In this document: positions 9,246 to 18,565 of the stretch, piece by piece
Position numbering within the stretch: position 1 is the stretch's first letter
Layout: the number at the start of each line of letters is the position of its first letter
Assembly: GCA_903952135.1 (NCBI GenBank)
Contig: CAJBER010000198.1
Location: 1 to 41,846, forward strand
Reading direction: 5' to 3'
Source of the DNA: an uncultured Algoriphagus sp.
GTDB lineage: Bacteria; Bacteroidota; Bacteroidia; Cytophagales; Cyclobacteriaceae
DNA length: 41,846 nt
Program-made: the position numbers and the translations under genes
Notes under the pieces: generated by a model
Told to the model about the DNA's origin: nothing
The model's input: the letters and a program-made list of their open reading frames with translations, nothing else
Databases searched by the model: none

Positions 9246-9546
9246 TAGTTCAGTATTTTGGGTGTATCAAAAGTTTAATTACTTAAAATAGTTGGGCATG
9301 GCCAAGAATAGGGCTGACTATTTCAAATTTTTTCAAGCTAAAATTGAGTTTACTTTTTTCTGAAAGAATAGCTCACCCTTCAAAACTCGATGGATTCCAT
9401 TCGAACCTCTAAGGGCTTACTTCTACTTTCCAAAAATAGAAAAATACCTAGGACGGCCATCAAAAAAGAGTGTGCAAATTGAATATTCTAGCTCAAACCT
9501 GCTCCTTCTTTCTTGCGAAAGTCTAAATTTGACGACTTGAACGATT
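9246..9546. other. Intergenic region between divergent acyl-CoA ligase and kinase genes
   Basis: This 301-bp AT-rich gap must hold the promoters of both flanking genes. I see no RNA gene, no long repeat and no convincing small ORF. The only recognisable element is the TAAATTTG box near its right end. Confidence 0.6.
9524..9531 (+). promoter_or_regulatory. Possible -7 box for the kinase/glycohydrolase operon
   Basis: TAAATTTG matches the Bacteroidota -7 consensus TAnnTTTG and sits 15 bp before the kinase ATG, implying a very short leader. No good -33 TTTG is seen at the usual spacing, so confidence is low. Confidence 0.3.
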
Positions 9547-10509
9547 ATGATTGATATCCAACAAAATTCTTCCCTCTCCTTACTCCAAAACCTTGGATTT
9601 TGGAAAGAAGGCGAAAAGATTAGAAGTGCTACTGTACCAGGAGAAAGCAACATGAACCTGGTGCTTCGAATTGAGACCAACCAAGGATCTTACATTCTCA
9701 AGCAAGCAAAGTCCTACGTACGGAAATACCCCCAAATTCCAGCACCCATCTCTCGAATAGAGATTGAATATCAATTTTTAAAGCAGTTGGATAGCGATCC
9801 GTTCTTGGCATCCCTTTCTCCAAAAGTGCTCCATTATGATGCTCAAAACCACCTCATGCTCCTGGAGGACCTGGGCGAAGGGAGCGACTTCCTCTCGCTG
9901 TATGGGGGAAATCGTCAGCTCAAAAACGCGGAAATCAAGCACTTGGTAGACTATTTGAACCACTTACACCAATTGGGAATCACCAATTTTCCAGCAACTG
10001 GTTCGATGCGTGTATTGAATCACGAACACATCTTTAACTATCCTTTTTTGGAAGAAAATGGGTTTGACTTGGATAACATCCAACCTGGACTGCAGGAAGC
10101 AAGCATGCTCTATAAAACCGATACCGAACTCAAGCAACGTATCCAAGCCCTAGGAGATCGCTACCTAGCAGATGGAAAAGTGCTGATGCATGGAGATTTT
10201 TATCCCGGCAGCTGGCTTCAGGTCGACTCTGGAATCAAAATCATCGACCCAGAATTTGGAGGGCTCGGTGATGCGGAATTTGACCTGGGCGTTTTCTTGG
10301 CGCACCTGGATCTTTCCGCACAGGCAGAAGACTTGGGCGAGCAGGTGAGAAAAGACTACCATCTACCGGTGGATTGGACCTTGGTCCAACAGTACCGAGG
10401 GGTGGAAATCCTACGCCGATTGATTGGTATTGCTCAACTACCGGTATCTTTAAGTTTGGACGCCAAAAAAACGCTACTTGCGCGAGCAAGAACTTACCTT
10501 TTCACCTAA
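9547..10509 (+). CDS. Methylthioribose-kinase-like small-molecule kinase (APH fold)
   Basis: This 320-residue cytosolic protein has the aminoglycoside/choline-kinase fold. The nucleotide-binding lobe has ESNMNLVLRIET and SYILKQAKSYVRKYP, which recall the KQALPYVR segment of S-methyl-5-thioribose kinase (MtnK). The catalytic loop is HGDFYPGSW (H215, D217). A Ser stands where most APH kinases have the Mg-binding Asn, as in MtnK (HGDLHTGS). The metal-binding DPEF starts at D234. So MtnK-like is favoured over antibiotic kinases, but I cannot claim the substrate. Its stop codon directly abuts the ATG of the next gene, which argues for translational coupling with the ADP-ribosylglycohydrolase-type lipoprotein. 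That suggests a substrate carrying a free ribosyl hydroxyl (inference). Confidence 0.7.
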   Translation: MIDIQQNSSLSLLQNLGFWKEGEKIRSATVPGESNMNLVLRIETNQGSYILKQAKSYVRKYPQIPAPISRIEIEYQFLKQLDSDPFLASLSPKVLHYDAQNHLMLLEDLGEGSDFLSLYGGNRQLKNAEIKHLVDYLNHLHQLGITNFPATGSMRVLNHEHIFNYPFLEENGFDLDNIQPGLQEASMLYKTDTELKQRIQALGDRYLADGKVLMHGDFYPGSWLQVDSGIKIIDPEFGGLGDAEFDLGVFLAHLDLSAQAEDLGEQVRKDYHLPVDWTLVQQYRGVEILRRLIGIAQLPVSLSLDAKKTLLARARTYLFT

Positions 10510-11763
10510 ATGAAAAAATTAGCCCTCCTCCTACTTTCGGTACTCGCTTTTTCCTGCAGCCAACAGGATTCTGAAAATGCAGCTCCTGATTTTTCAACTG
10601 AGGTAATTACCTCATCTGGACTCACAGAGGCAGCATTGTACGACCGCGTATTGGGTATGCTAGTAGGATCCGCCTTGGGAGATGCCATGGGAGCACCTAC
10701 AGAAATGTGGACCCGCGATGCGATACAACTCGAGTATGGATTCGTAGAAGATTTGGATTCCATGGTGCGTGAAGCCTCTCCTGAAGGAATCTGGAAGGCT
10801 AATTTACCCGCAGGTGGCACCACAGATGATACCCGATGGAAAAACCTTGCGGTAGACTACTTACTCACACAAAAATCAGAATCCTTAGAACCCAAAGATT
10901 TTGCTTCCCATATTTTTAAAACCTACGAGGGGAGTTTGACCAAATTGAAAGCAACGGAAGGCACCAACGTTGAACCTTTTGAAAATGCATTGCAAGAAGC
11001 CAACTGGCTTTCGGAGTGGGCCAAGGTGGCTGCACCCTATCGAGATGCAAATTTGGGAGGCTATGCAGATTCCTTAAGCAAGTTTTATGGAGGCGAAATG
11101 GTCTGTGCTGGATTGTTGTATGCGCCGGCTATTGGTTCTTTTTTTCCAGGAAATCCTGCAAAAGCCTACCAAGAAGCCTACCGAATATCCATTTTTGACC
11201 TAGGCTATGCACGAGATCTAGCGGCACTAGCGGCGGCACTTACGGCTTCAGGAATGACCCCGAATGCTACAAAGGACAGCCTATTGGCATCACTCCGCTT
11301 GGATCCAGAAGGTTATTTTCAAAGCCGGTTGGTTGGGAGGACTTCCCATAAATTACTGAAAGATGCCTTGACCATTGTCCGCGAAGCTAAAAAGTTGGAT
11401 TCCCTCCCAACAAGATTGAGCTTGGACAATCCTGCATTAAAGTATGCGTATACCGAATTGGATCGTCGTCAACAGGACATGCCATTTCACGCAGGAGAAA
11501 TCTACCTGCAAGCAATCACAGCCATGCTATTCACGGATTTTGACTTCCAGGGAACGCTTACCTTCCTCACCAACTACGGTCGAGACAACGACACCACGGC
11601 TTCTTTGGCAGGCGGGATACTCGGAGCTTGGGTGGGCTACGACAAATTACCCGCAGCCGATCGAGAAAGGGTCATTCGAGTTACCCGTGATGAATTGGGC
11701 ATTGACCTAGAGAAGCAAGCTCAACGATATACGCTTCATCTCTTGGCTCAGGAGAAAAAATAA
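10510..11763 (+). CDS. ADP-ribosylglycohydrolase-family lipoprotein
   Basis: This 417-residue protein starts with a lipoprotein signal peptide (lipobox AFSC, Cys16, then SQQDSE). It is predicted to be anchored in the outer membrane or periplasm, possibly surface-exposed. The rest is an all-helical ADP-ribosyl(dinitrogen-reductase) hydrolase/J1-crystallin fold: GSALGDAMGAPTE near residue 55, the metal-binding TDDT at 105-108 and RDNDTT with D359, D361 and T362. All expected Mg ligands appear present, so it is likely active on N- or O-ribosyl bonds or a related glycosidic bond. Known ARH enzymes act mostly in the cytosol, so an exported one is notable. It begins at the base after the kinase stop codon. 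The substrate is unknown. Confidence 0.82.
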   Translation: MKKLALLLLSVLAFSCSQQDSENAAPDFSTEVITSSGLTEAALYDRVLGMLVGSALGDAMGAPTEMWTRDAIQLEYGFVEDLDSMVREASPEGIWKANLPAGGTTDDTRWKNLAVDYLLTQKSESLEPKDFASHIFKTYEGSLTKLKATEGTNVEPFENALQEANWLSEWAKVAAPYRDANLGGYADSLSKFYGGEMVCAGLLYAPAIGSFFPGNPAKAYQEAYRISIFDLGYARDLAALAAALTASGMTPNATKDSLLASLRLDPEGYFQSRLVGRTSHKLLKDALTIVREAKKLDSLPTRLSLDNPALKYAYTELDRRQQDMPFHAGEIYLQAITAMLFTDFDFQGTLTFLTNYGRDNDTTASLAGGILGAWVGYDKLPAADRERVIRVTRDELGIDLEKQAQRYTLHLLAQEKK

Positions 11764-11785
11764 ATAAACTAGGTAGAACTAGCGC

Positions 11786-12352
11786 TTAAAATGCGTATCC
11801 AAATCCTATCCCAGCAAACAAGGGCCAGAAGCCGTTATTATTGAAGATTGGAGTAAGGTTTACTCTCCAGGAAAAACCTCCATCTACTGGCACCTTGCGG
11901 TAGCCTATGTTCATGGTTCCCATCAAACTTGGATTCCCATCCACTGGGAGAATAAAGTTGTAGTCGTTATCGACCACTACATCATTGCACACATACATCC
12001 CGTTTGCATCGTAAAACCCATTCGCACAGTAGGTGTATCGTTCATTAGTATATCCAAAAAAAGTCGCCCCTAGGCCCAATTCAAAGTAATGCGGTCCATT
12101 TCCATATAGTTTATTGACCAATACAGGCACCGAATAAAAGGAATCACCCTCCATCGCATACCCACCAACTCCTACTCGCATCCCCCAGGAATCGGTACGT
12201 GCCGAATCAAATCGAAAATCGTAATTGAAGCTATAGGCTAGTCCTGAACCACCCAATTCCAAAAATACGGAACGATACGGAACCGCTTTTTCTTGTGCTT
12301 GAGCAGTGAACCCAAGGGCAAAGAAGATGAGAATTGCCAGTGATTTTTTCAT
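11786..12352 (-). CDS. Hypothetical outer-membrane beta-barrel-like protein
   Basis: This 188-residue protein begins with a signal peptide (MKKSLAILIFFALGFTAQAQ, cleavage probably after AQA). The remainder has alternating aromatic/polar stretches typical of small beta-barrels, such as FLELGGSGLAYSFNYDFRF and GPHYFELGLGATFFGY, and it ends with an aromatic residue (GIGFGYAF). Two Cys (YCANG and VCND) about 14 residues apart might form a disulfide. It resembles the many uncharacterised porin-like proteins of Bacteroidota; no function can be assigned. It converges with the ARH gene with a 22-bp gap and no clear terminator. A TACCTTCG sequence at 12380-12373 on its strand is a near match to a -7 box. 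Confidence 0.7.
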   Translation of the reverse strand: MKKSLAILIFFALGFTAQAQEKAVPYRSVFLELGGSGLAYSFNYDFRFDSARTDSWGMRVGVGGYAMEGDSFYSVPVLVNKLYGNGPHYFELGLGATFFGYTNERYTYCANGFYDANGMYVCNDVVVDNDYNFILPVDGNPSLMGTMNIGYRKVPVDGGFSWRVNLTPIFNNNGFWPLFAGIGFGYAF

Positions 12353-12508
12353 AATTGGAGGGTTTTACAATGCGAAGGTAAACGAAAATTAGGCGCTGTA
12401 GGTTTTAGGGTTAGAAAAACTAAAATTCGGAATACCCTATTAGCACAATGAACTAAAAAACAGAGATATTTACCCACTCAACAGATTAACTGCCTACTCC
12501 TTCAACCC

Positions 12509-13591
12509 ATGGTTAAAAAAATATTCTTAGGCCTTTTTGCTACCGCCATGATTTTGGCAATCGTATACATGCTCGGGCCCAAGGTGGAAACCCAGCGATT
12601 GACCATTGCCTATCCGGAAGTTCCGGCTGATGCGGAAGCATTGGAGGAATATTTAGCCAAAAGGGAGGATTCTGTAAAAGGAATGAAGCCCGGGAACGAA
12701 GCCTACATCATTTGGGCGGATTCCCTAAACAAGCAAAAAACCCCCTATTCCATCGTTTACATCCATGGATTTGGTGCTAGCCCCATGGAAGGCGATCCTG
12801 TGCATCGCTTTTTAGCGGCTCATTTTGGTGCCAACTTGTTTGTAACCCGCCTTCCCGAACATGGCATCAGCCGAAAAAATGGAATGGAATATTTAACCGC
12901 TCAAGACTTGGCCAATGCAGCAGGTGAAGCGTATCAAATAGGTAAAAGTTTGGGGGAAAAAGTCATTGTAGTAGGCACCTCCATGGGTGGTTCCCTTGGC
13001 CTATTGCTTGCCAGTCAGCAAGCAGACATCCACGCGCTAGCACTCTATTCGCCAGCCATCCGCGATGAAAAAAGGTTACTGGAAGGATTTTTCAAGCCCT
13101 GGGTATTCTGGGTGATGAAGAAAACACTACTAGAAGACGGAGTAATGAACCAGCAGCGTGAGGGTGAAAAGGGCGATTACTGGTCTGAAGAATACCATGC
13201 CAATGGCTACCAGAGTTTGGCAGTGCTCCTGTACAGCGAAATGAATGAAGAAACCTTTGCCAAGGTGAAGCAACCGGTGTTTATGGGTTACTATTACAAG
13301 AATGAACAAGAGAAAGATATGGTCGTATCAGTGGCCAAAATGCAAGAAATGTTTGGCCAATTGGGGACAGCCCCTGCACTGAAAAAAGAGATGGCTTTTC
13401 CAAAAACGGGAGATCACGTGATCGCCTCTTCCATTACCTCTCAAGATTGGCAGACGGTAATATTTCAGACCATAGATTTCCTAGAAAAAGTAACTCAGGT
13501 TCCTGCCAATCCTGCCTACCAGCAGCAAGTGGAGCAAATGACCAAGGCCAATCAATTGTTGGATAGCATTCCTTTTGAAAAGCAAAACTAA
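12509..13591 (+). CDS. Membrane-anchored alpha/beta hydrolase
   Basis: This 360-residue protein has one N-terminal membrane segment (residues about 4-22) and no lipobox. An alpha/beta hydrolase domain follows: VYIHGFGASP (oxyanion region), the nucleophile elbow GTSMGG with S158, a likely acid in EKDMVV, and the catalytic His H303 in TGDHVIAS. A helical cap region lies around residues 190-240. It most likely faces the periplasm and cleaves an ester or similar bond; the substrate is unknown. The gene is alone and ends at a hairpin shared with xylA. Confidence 0.8.
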   Translation: MVKKIFLGLFATAMILAIVYMLGPKVETQRLTIAYPEVPADAEALEEYLAKREDSVKGMKPGNEAYIIWADSLNKQKTPYSIVYIHGFGASPMEGDPVHRFLAAHFGANLFVTRLPEHGISRKNGMEYLTAQDLANAAGEAYQIGKSLGEKVIVVGTSMGGSLGLLLASQQADIHALALYSPAIRDEKRLLEGFFKPWVFWVMKKTLLEDGVMNQQREGEKGDYWSEEYHANGYQSLAVLLYSEMNEETFAKVKQPVFMGYYYKNEQEKDMVVSVAKMQEMFGQLGTAPALKKEMAFPKTGDHVIASSITSQDWQTVIFQTIDFLEKVTQVPANPAYQQQVEQMTKANQLLDSIPFEKQN

Positions 13592-13608
13592 TTTGGATAA
13601 ACACAAAA

Positions 13609-13636
13609 AAAATGGGAGGTTGAAGCCTCCCATTTT
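13609..13636. terminator. Bidirectional terminator between the hydrolase gene and xylA
   Basis: An 11-bp perfect stem, AAAATGGGAGG (13609-13619) with CCTCCCATTTT (13626-13636), encloses a 6-base loop and is flanked by A-rich and T-rich sequence. It can end both the plus-strand hydrolase transcript and the minus-strand xylose operon. Confidence 0.85.
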
Positions 13637-13639
13637 CAT

Positions 13640-14953
13640 TTAGATAAATCTGTTGATCAGATTTTCGAAGTATTCCTGCTTCCCGCTGATTTGGGCAGGC
13701 TCCCCTACTTCTAGGGCATAGGACCGTAGATCCTCTAGGGTCAATTTACCCTCCTCAAAGGACTTGCCTTTGCCTGCATCAAAACTGGCGTAACGATTTT
13801 TTCGTCGAGCCAAATAGTCTGACTTTTCAAGCACCTCAGAAGCGATAATCAAGCCCCGTGCAAAGGCATCCATACTGCCGATATGCGCCAAGAATAAATC
13901 CTCAGGATCTGTGGAGTTTCGTCTGATTTTCGCGTCAAAGTTGACTCCTCCTCCTTGCAAACCTCCTGCAGCCAAGATGATTAGCATGGATTCTGCCAAT
14001 TCTTGTAGGTTGAGCGCAAATTGATCCGTATCCCAACCATTCTGGTAATCACCTCGGTTGGCATCGATGGATCCCAGCATGCCACAATCCGCCGCTACCT
14101 GCAATTCATGCTGGAAAGTATGCCCCGCAAGTGTCGCGTGGTTCACCTCAATATTCAATTTAAAATCCTTGTCCAATCCAAAGTGTCTTAGGAATCCAAT
14201 CACCGTTTCCGAATCGTAATCGTACTGGTGCTTGGTAGGCTCCATTGGCTTTGGCTCAATGAAGAAGGTTCCTTTGAATCCATTTTTACGCGCATAATCT
14301 CTAGCCATGGTCAAGAACCGAGCGAGGTGCTCCTTTTCCCGCTTCATGTCCGTGTTGAGTAAGGACATGTAGCCTTCTCTACCTCCCCAGAATACGTAGT
14401 TTTCTCCGCCCAATTTGATAGTCGCATCCAAGGCATTTTTCACTTGAGTACCCGCAAATGCCAACACATCAAAATTTGGATTGGTAGAGGCACCATTCAT
14501 GTAGCGAGGATTGCTAAACACGTTGGCCGTACCCCAAAGAAGTTTGATGCCACTAGCCTTTTGGTGAGCTGCAGCATGATCTGTGATGATCTGCATGCGC
14601 TTTTCGTATTCAAGCAAAGTAGGCGCTTCGTCAATCAAATCTACGTCGTGAAAGCAGTAGTATTCTGCTCCGATTTTAGTCATAAACTCAAAAGCCGCAT
14701 CCATCTTGTCTTTTGCTCGCTGAATGGGGTCTGCACTGACATCCCAGGGATGTTTGATGGTACCCGGACCAAAGGGATCTCCCCCAGTGCCACAGAAGGA
14801 ATGCCAATAGGCGATTGCAAATTTAAAATGCTCCTTCATGGATTTTCCTGCAATGATCCGGTTGGGATCATAGTAGCGGAATGCCATAGGATTGTCACTT
14901 TCTTTTCCTTCAAATTGAATCTTTCCGATCTGGGGAAAAAATGAATTAGCCAT
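13640..14953 (-). CDS. xylA: Xylose isomerase
   Basis: XylA interconverts D-xylose and D-xylulose in the cytosol, the first step of xylose use. The 437-residue length fits the longer class II isomerases. The catalytic His is H102 and the following Asp is D105 ([10 protein letters not shown]). [23 protein letters not shown] and [12 protein letters not shown] carry the metal ligands, and [19 protein letters not shown] is the C-terminal metal/substrate region. The start Met ([17 protein letters not shown]) matches Bacteroidota XylA. It is the last gene of the operon symporter-xylB-xylA, 35 bp after xylB. Confidence 0.97.
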   Translation of the reverse strand: MANSFFPQIGKIQFEGKESDNPMAFRYYDPNRIIAGKSMKEHFKFAIAYWHSFCGTGGDPFGPGTIKHPWDVSADPIQRAKDKMDAAFEFMTKIGAEYYCFHDVDLIDEAPTLLEYEKRMQIITDHAAAHQKASGIKLLWGTANVFSNPRYMNGASTNPNFDVLAFAGTQVKNALDATIKLGGENYVFWGGREGYMSLLNTDMKREKEHLARFLTMARDYARKNGFKGTFFIEPKPMEPTKHQYDYDSETVIGFLRHFGLDKDFKLNIEVNHATLAGHTFQHELQVAADCGMLGSIDANRGDYQNGWDTDQFALNLQELAESMLIILAAGGLQGGGVNFDAKIRRNSTDPEDLFLAHIGSMDAFARGLIIASEVLEKSDYLARRKNRYASFDAGKGKSFEEGKLTLEDLRSYALEVGEPAQISGKQEYFENLINRFI

Positions 14954-14988
14954 AATTGTATAGGTTTTGTTGAGTGTGGGTTTAGTAA

Positions 14989-16494
14989 TTATTTATCAGC
15001 TGGTTTCTGGAGCTGATCCAGGCGAGCCGACCAAGTTTGGTATACTTCTTCGTATTGATCTGCTTTTGCTGGATCTGGCGCAAGAGTTTGTAGGAGAGCT
15101 AAGCCATGGAATGCTTCCTCTTCTGAGGCAAAAATCCCAGCACCAATTCCTGCTCCTCGAGCAGCACCCTGAGCTCCGTCAGTATCGTAGAGTTCCAAGT
15201 TTACTTGATTCATTTGCACAAAGGTTTCCCGGAAAATTGGGCTCAGAAACATGTTGGCATGCCCTGCTTTTACGGTGTTCAAATCCATTCCCATGTCCTT
15301 CATGATTCGGAATCCATAGGTCAAAGCAGACACTATTCCTTCTTGTGCTGCGCGCAGGATATGCTTTTGATCGTGCTTCAGCAAGTCCAAACCAAGCAAA
15401 TGTGCTCCCATAGGAACATTTTGCAGGATTCGCTCTACTCCATTGCCAAAAGGCAAGAACGTCAAGTGATCCGCACCAATGGGTGCTCCCGCAGCGAGGG
15501 TATTCATTTCCTCGTAACTCAGGGAGCTTCCTCCCAGCAATCGTTTCAACCAAGAATTCAGGATGCCTGTACCGTTGACACAGAGTAGCACTCCATAGGA
15601 TGGGGTACTTTGGGAATGGTTGACATGAACGAAGGTATTCACACGGGATTTTGGATCGTATACCGGCGTATTGGCTACCCCGTACACGGTACCCGACGTA
15701 CCGGCGGTAGTCGCCAATTCACCTGGATGAAGTACTTGTAGAGAAAAAGCATTGTTGGGCTGGTCTCCAGCACGGTAGGCAATGGGAATTCCCGCTTCCA
15801 AGCCCGTTTCTGCTGATGCAGTCACCGAAACTTTCCCTTGAAGGGAAAAAGAAGGGACAGCTTCTGGAATCCATTCGTTTGGAATTTGCATTTCTGCAAG
15901 CAACCGCTCACTGAGACCATTTTTCTTGAAGTCCCAGAAGATGCCTTCGGAAAGGCCTGTTTCTGAGGTAAGGATCTCCCCACTCAACTTCATGGCAATG
16001 AAATCGCCCGGAAGCATGATTTTATAAATTTGTGCGGCAACTTCCGGCTGATTTTCGATCACCCAACGCAATTTGGATGCAGTGAAATTCCCCGGAGAAT
16101 TGAGCAAATGTGGGAGGCAGTAATCAGCTCCCAAACTTTGAAAAGCTTTTTCACCTTGGGCTACAGCCCTGCTATCACACCAAATGATGGAAGAACGGAG
16201 GACTTGGTGGGATTTGTCTACACAAACCAGCCCATGCATTTGGTAGGCGATACCGATTGACAACAACTCTCCTGCTTGCACCTGGGCTTGACCGCAAACG
16301 TAGGCGATGCCTTCCTTGACATGCTTCCACCACATCTCCGGATCCTGCTCAGCCCATCCGGACTGAGGAGATTGAATGGGCATTTCAACTTCTGGAAATG
16401 CTTTGGAGGCCAAGGCCTTGCCTGTAGACGCGTCCAAAATACAGGATTTGACCGAGGAACTTCCCAAATCAATCCCTAAGAGTAGCTTACGCAT
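14989..16494 (-). CDS. xylB: Xylulokinase
   Basis: XylB phosphorylates D-xylulose with ATP to xylulose 5-phosphate, which enters the pentose phosphate pathway. At 501 residues it is a normal FGGY-family kinase. The N-terminal ATPase phosphate-binding motif is [13 protein letters not shown] (residues about 4-16), [10 protein letters not shown] follows, and a conserved Asp in AGDQPNNAF near residue 240 is the probable catalytic base. [11 protein letters not shown] and the C-terminal [14 protein letters not shown] complete the second domain. The start is 1 bp after the symporter stop codon, so the two are probably translationally coupled. Pathway context with xylA makes xylulose the most likely substrate. 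Confidence 0.95.
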   Translation of the reverse strand: MRKLLLGIDLGSSSVKSCILDASTGKALASKAFPEVEMPIQSPQSGWAEQDPEMWWKHVKEGIAYVCGQAQVQAGELLSIGIAYQMHGLVCVDKSHQVLRSSIIWCDSRAVAQGEKAFQSLGADYCLPHLLNSPGNFTASKLRWVIENQPEVAAQIYKIMLPGDFIAMKLSGEILTSETGLSEGIFWDFKKNGLSERLLAEMQIPNEWIPEAVPSFSLQGKVSVTASAETGLEAGIPIAYRAGDQPNNAFSLQVLHPGELATTAGTSGTVYGVANTPVYDPKSRVNTFVHVNHSQSTPSYGVLLCVNGTGILNSWLKRLLGGSSLSYEEMNTLAAGAPIGADHLTFLPFGNGVERILQNVPMGAHLLGLDLLKHDQKHILRAAQEGIVSALTYGFRIMKDMGMDLNTVKAGHANMFLSPIFRETFVQMNQVNLELYDTDGAQGAARGAGIGAGIFASEEEAFHGLALLQTLAPDPAKADQYEEVYQTWSARLDQLQKPADK

Positions 16495-16495
16495 A

Positions 16496-18139
16496 TTACC
16501 AGAAGATAGTGTAAAGTGCAGCGATAATACCTACGATAAGGATCGCACCAATCTTGAATCCTGTACTGGTTTGGAACAAGTCTTTGGTGATTTCGATGCT
16601 CTTTGGATGATCCTTACCTTTTCCTTCAACTAGTGAGATTCCGATCATCAACACGGCTAAGACCACAAATACCCAGCCCATACGGTCAATAAATGGCAAA
16701 GCAGGGAACACTACCTTCAACACCACTGAAAGCGGAATACTGAGGGAAGCGCCTACTAGAGCAGCATTGGAGGTGGTTTTTTTCCAGAATACACCAAAGA
16801 AGAAGATCGCAACAACTCCTGGGCTAATGAAGCCGGTGTATTCCTGAATAAATTGGAAGGCCTGATCCAATTGGCCTAGTGCTGGAGCTACGATGGCAGC
16901 AATGATAAATGCAACCACGGCAGTGATTCGACCTACACGTACCTTACCCGCTTCGGAGGAGTTTTTACCAAAGTATTTCGCGTAAATGTCCATGGTAAAA
17001 ATGGTGGAAGTACTGTTGGCCATGGAGGCCAGGGAAGAAACAATCGCAGCGGTCAAGGCTGCAAAGGCAAGTCCTTTCAAGCCGGTAGGCAAAATCTGAA
17101 GCAAGGAAGGATAGGCACGATCGGATTTGATCAATCCAGTTACTGGATCCTTCATCGTTTCAATAAAACCTAGGTCCGTTCCATTATTTACAATTACTAG
17201 GGCTGCAATTCCTGGAATCACCACAATTAGCGGCATGAGCAATTTCAAGAATCCAGCGAAAATCATCCCCTTCTGTGCCTCATCCAAATTTTTGGCTGCA
17301 AGTGCACGTTGAGTGATGTATTGGTTGAATCCCCAGTAGCTAAGGTTGGTAATCCACATACCCCCAATCAACACAGATAAGCCCGGTAGATCTAAATATG
17401 CATCTCGAGTACCTCCCTTTCCATCTGAAATGATCATTTCGCCCTTGGATAGAATCATCGAAAAATGTCCAGGCACTTCATTTCTTAGGGTAATTAACCC
17501 TTCCCAAGCATTTCCATTACCTACCATTCCCAAGGCGATGTAGGTGGTGGCTAGACCACCAGCTATCAAAAACACAACTTGGATCACATCAGTCCAAGCC
17601 ACTGCCTTTAAGCCCCCATAGATGGAGTACAACATGGAAAACAGTGCCAATCCAATGATGCTGTAGGTCATCGGGATTCCGAGAATGGTGTTCAAACTCA
17701 AGGCACCCAAATACAAGACCGAGGTCAGGTTGACAAATACATACAAGAGCAACCAGAACACTGCCATGGTCGTACGAACTCGCGCATCGTAGCGATCAAA
17801 AAGAAAGCCTGGCATGGTGTAGATGCCTTTTTTCAAATAAACGGGCAAAAAGAAAATCGCGACGACCAAAAGGGTAGCCGCAGCCATCCATTCGTAGGTG
17901 GCGATCGCCAGCCCGAGTGCAAAACCTGAACCAGACATGCCAATAAACTGCTCCGCAGAGATGTTGGAGGCGATCAGGGAAGCTCCGACAGCCCACCAAG
18001 GAAGGGCCTTGCTAGCGAGAAAATAGTCATTGGAATCTTTTACGTGGCCTTCCTTTTCACGGGACACAAAGAATCCCATGCCAACAATTAGAAATGCGTA
18101 GCCAAGAAAAACGAGTAAATCAAGAGGTTGTAAGAGCAT
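16496..18139 (-). CDS. Sodium/sugar symporter of the SSS family, probably for xylose
   Basis: This 547-residue inner-membrane protein has about 13-14 hydrophobic segments. It is related to Na+/glucose and Na+/galactose symporters: ASNISAEQFIGMSGSGFALGLAIATYEWMAA in the first helices, the long loop with GGTRDAYLDLPGLSVLIGGMWITNLSYWGFNQYITQRALAAK, and SSLASMANSTSTIFTMDIY in the Na+ site region. The C-terminus ends in a hydrophobic helix. It is the first gene of the xylose operon, so xylose is the likely cargo (inference from neighbours). No regulator gene lies next to it. Its promoter should be in the 426-bp gap upstream. Confidence 0.9.
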   Translation of the reverse strand: MLLQPLDLLVFLGYAFLIVGMGFFVSREKEGHVKDSNDYFLASKALPWWAVGASLIASNISAEQFIGMSGSGFALGLAIATYEWMAAATLLVVAIFFLPVYLKKGIYTMPGFLFDRYDARVRTTMAVFWLLLYVFVNLTSVLYLGALSLNTILGIPMTYSIIGLALFSMLYSIYGGLKAVAWTDVIQVVFLIAGGLATTYIALGMVGNGNAWEGLITLRNEVPGHFSMILSKGEMIISDGKGGTRDAYLDLPGLSVLIGGMWITNLSYWGFNQYITQRALAAKNLDEAQKGMIFAGFLKLLMPLIVVIPGIAALVIVNNGTDLGFIETMKDPVTGLIKSDRAYPSLLQILPTGLKGLAFAALTAAIVSSLASMANSTSTIFTMDIYAKYFGKNSSEAGKVRVGRITAVVAFIIAAIVAPALGQLDQAFQFIQEYTGFISPGVVAIFFFGVFWKKTTSNAALVGASLSIPLSVVLKVVFPALPFIDRMGWVFVVLAVLMIGISLVEGKGKDHPKSIEITKDLFQTSTGFKIGAILIVGIIAALYTIFW

Positions 18140-18233
18140 AGAAAAAAGGAAAATAGGTTGATTTGGGTAAAACAGAAGACTTTTTGTTCCAAAGGAATAA
18201 ATCTAATGGCTAAATATAAGCGATTGCATCAAA

Positions 18234-18245
18234 GGTGTACACACC
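18234..18245. promoter_or_regulatory. Possible operator upstream of the xylose operon
   Basis: A perfect 5-2-5 inverted repeat, GGTGT-AC-ACACC, lies about 95 bp before the symporter start codon, flanked by imperfect GCGAT/ATCGC sequences (18220-18224 and 18247-18251). The length and place fit a dimeric repressor or activator site. This is only a structural guess. Confidence 0.3.
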
Positions 18246-18514
18246 GATCGCACCAATTCTAGGAAAATCTTTATCCGAATGATTCAAAGTCAAAAAAACC
18301 AATTGCCTGGGAATCTAATTTTTTTGAGTGGAAACTAGGATAGACCGGTAAATACCTATTAAAAAAAAGGGACCGCAACTTAATGTATCGCTATCGCGCA
18401 ACGAACTGTTCGAATTCGTTCATATTTAGGATTTGAGTCTTAAATCTCGTGAAATTACGGGAGGCCAACCCCTTAAATTGAGGGATAAATAGGGATTTAT
18501 TAAAACAGAAACTG

Positions 18515-18522
18515 TAGATTTG
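18515..18522 (+). promoter_or_regulatory. Possible -7 box of the sdaAB promoter
   Basis: TAGATTTG matches TAnnTTTG exactly and would give a leader of about 35-40 bases. The inverted repeat ATAAAT-AGGG-ATTTAT (18485-18500) covers the expected -33 area and could be an operator. Confidence 0.35.
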
Positions 18523-18565
18523 ACTCTATTTTGGACTTAGCATCATTTTTGGAGCTTTCCGACCT

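Larger units (their letters stand above)
18140..18565. other. Divergent intergenic region between the xylose operon and sdaAB, rich in inverted repeats
   Basis: The 426-bp gap holds no convincing ORF or RNA gene. It contains four short inverted repeats: TTCC-AAA-GGAA (18187-18197), GGTGT-AC-ACACC (18234-18245), arms AACGAA/TTCGTT (18400-18420), and ATAAAT-AGGG-ATTTAT (18485-18500). A TAGATTTG -7 box for sdaAB is at 18515-18522. The repeats nearest xyl may bind a xylose-responsive regulator, but none is encoded in the window. Confidence 0.5.

Noticed and set aside
14444-14944. 166-codon plus-strand ORF opposite xylA
   Set aside because: It has no recognisable motifs and lies fully inside a well-supported gene on the other strand; it is a shadow frame.
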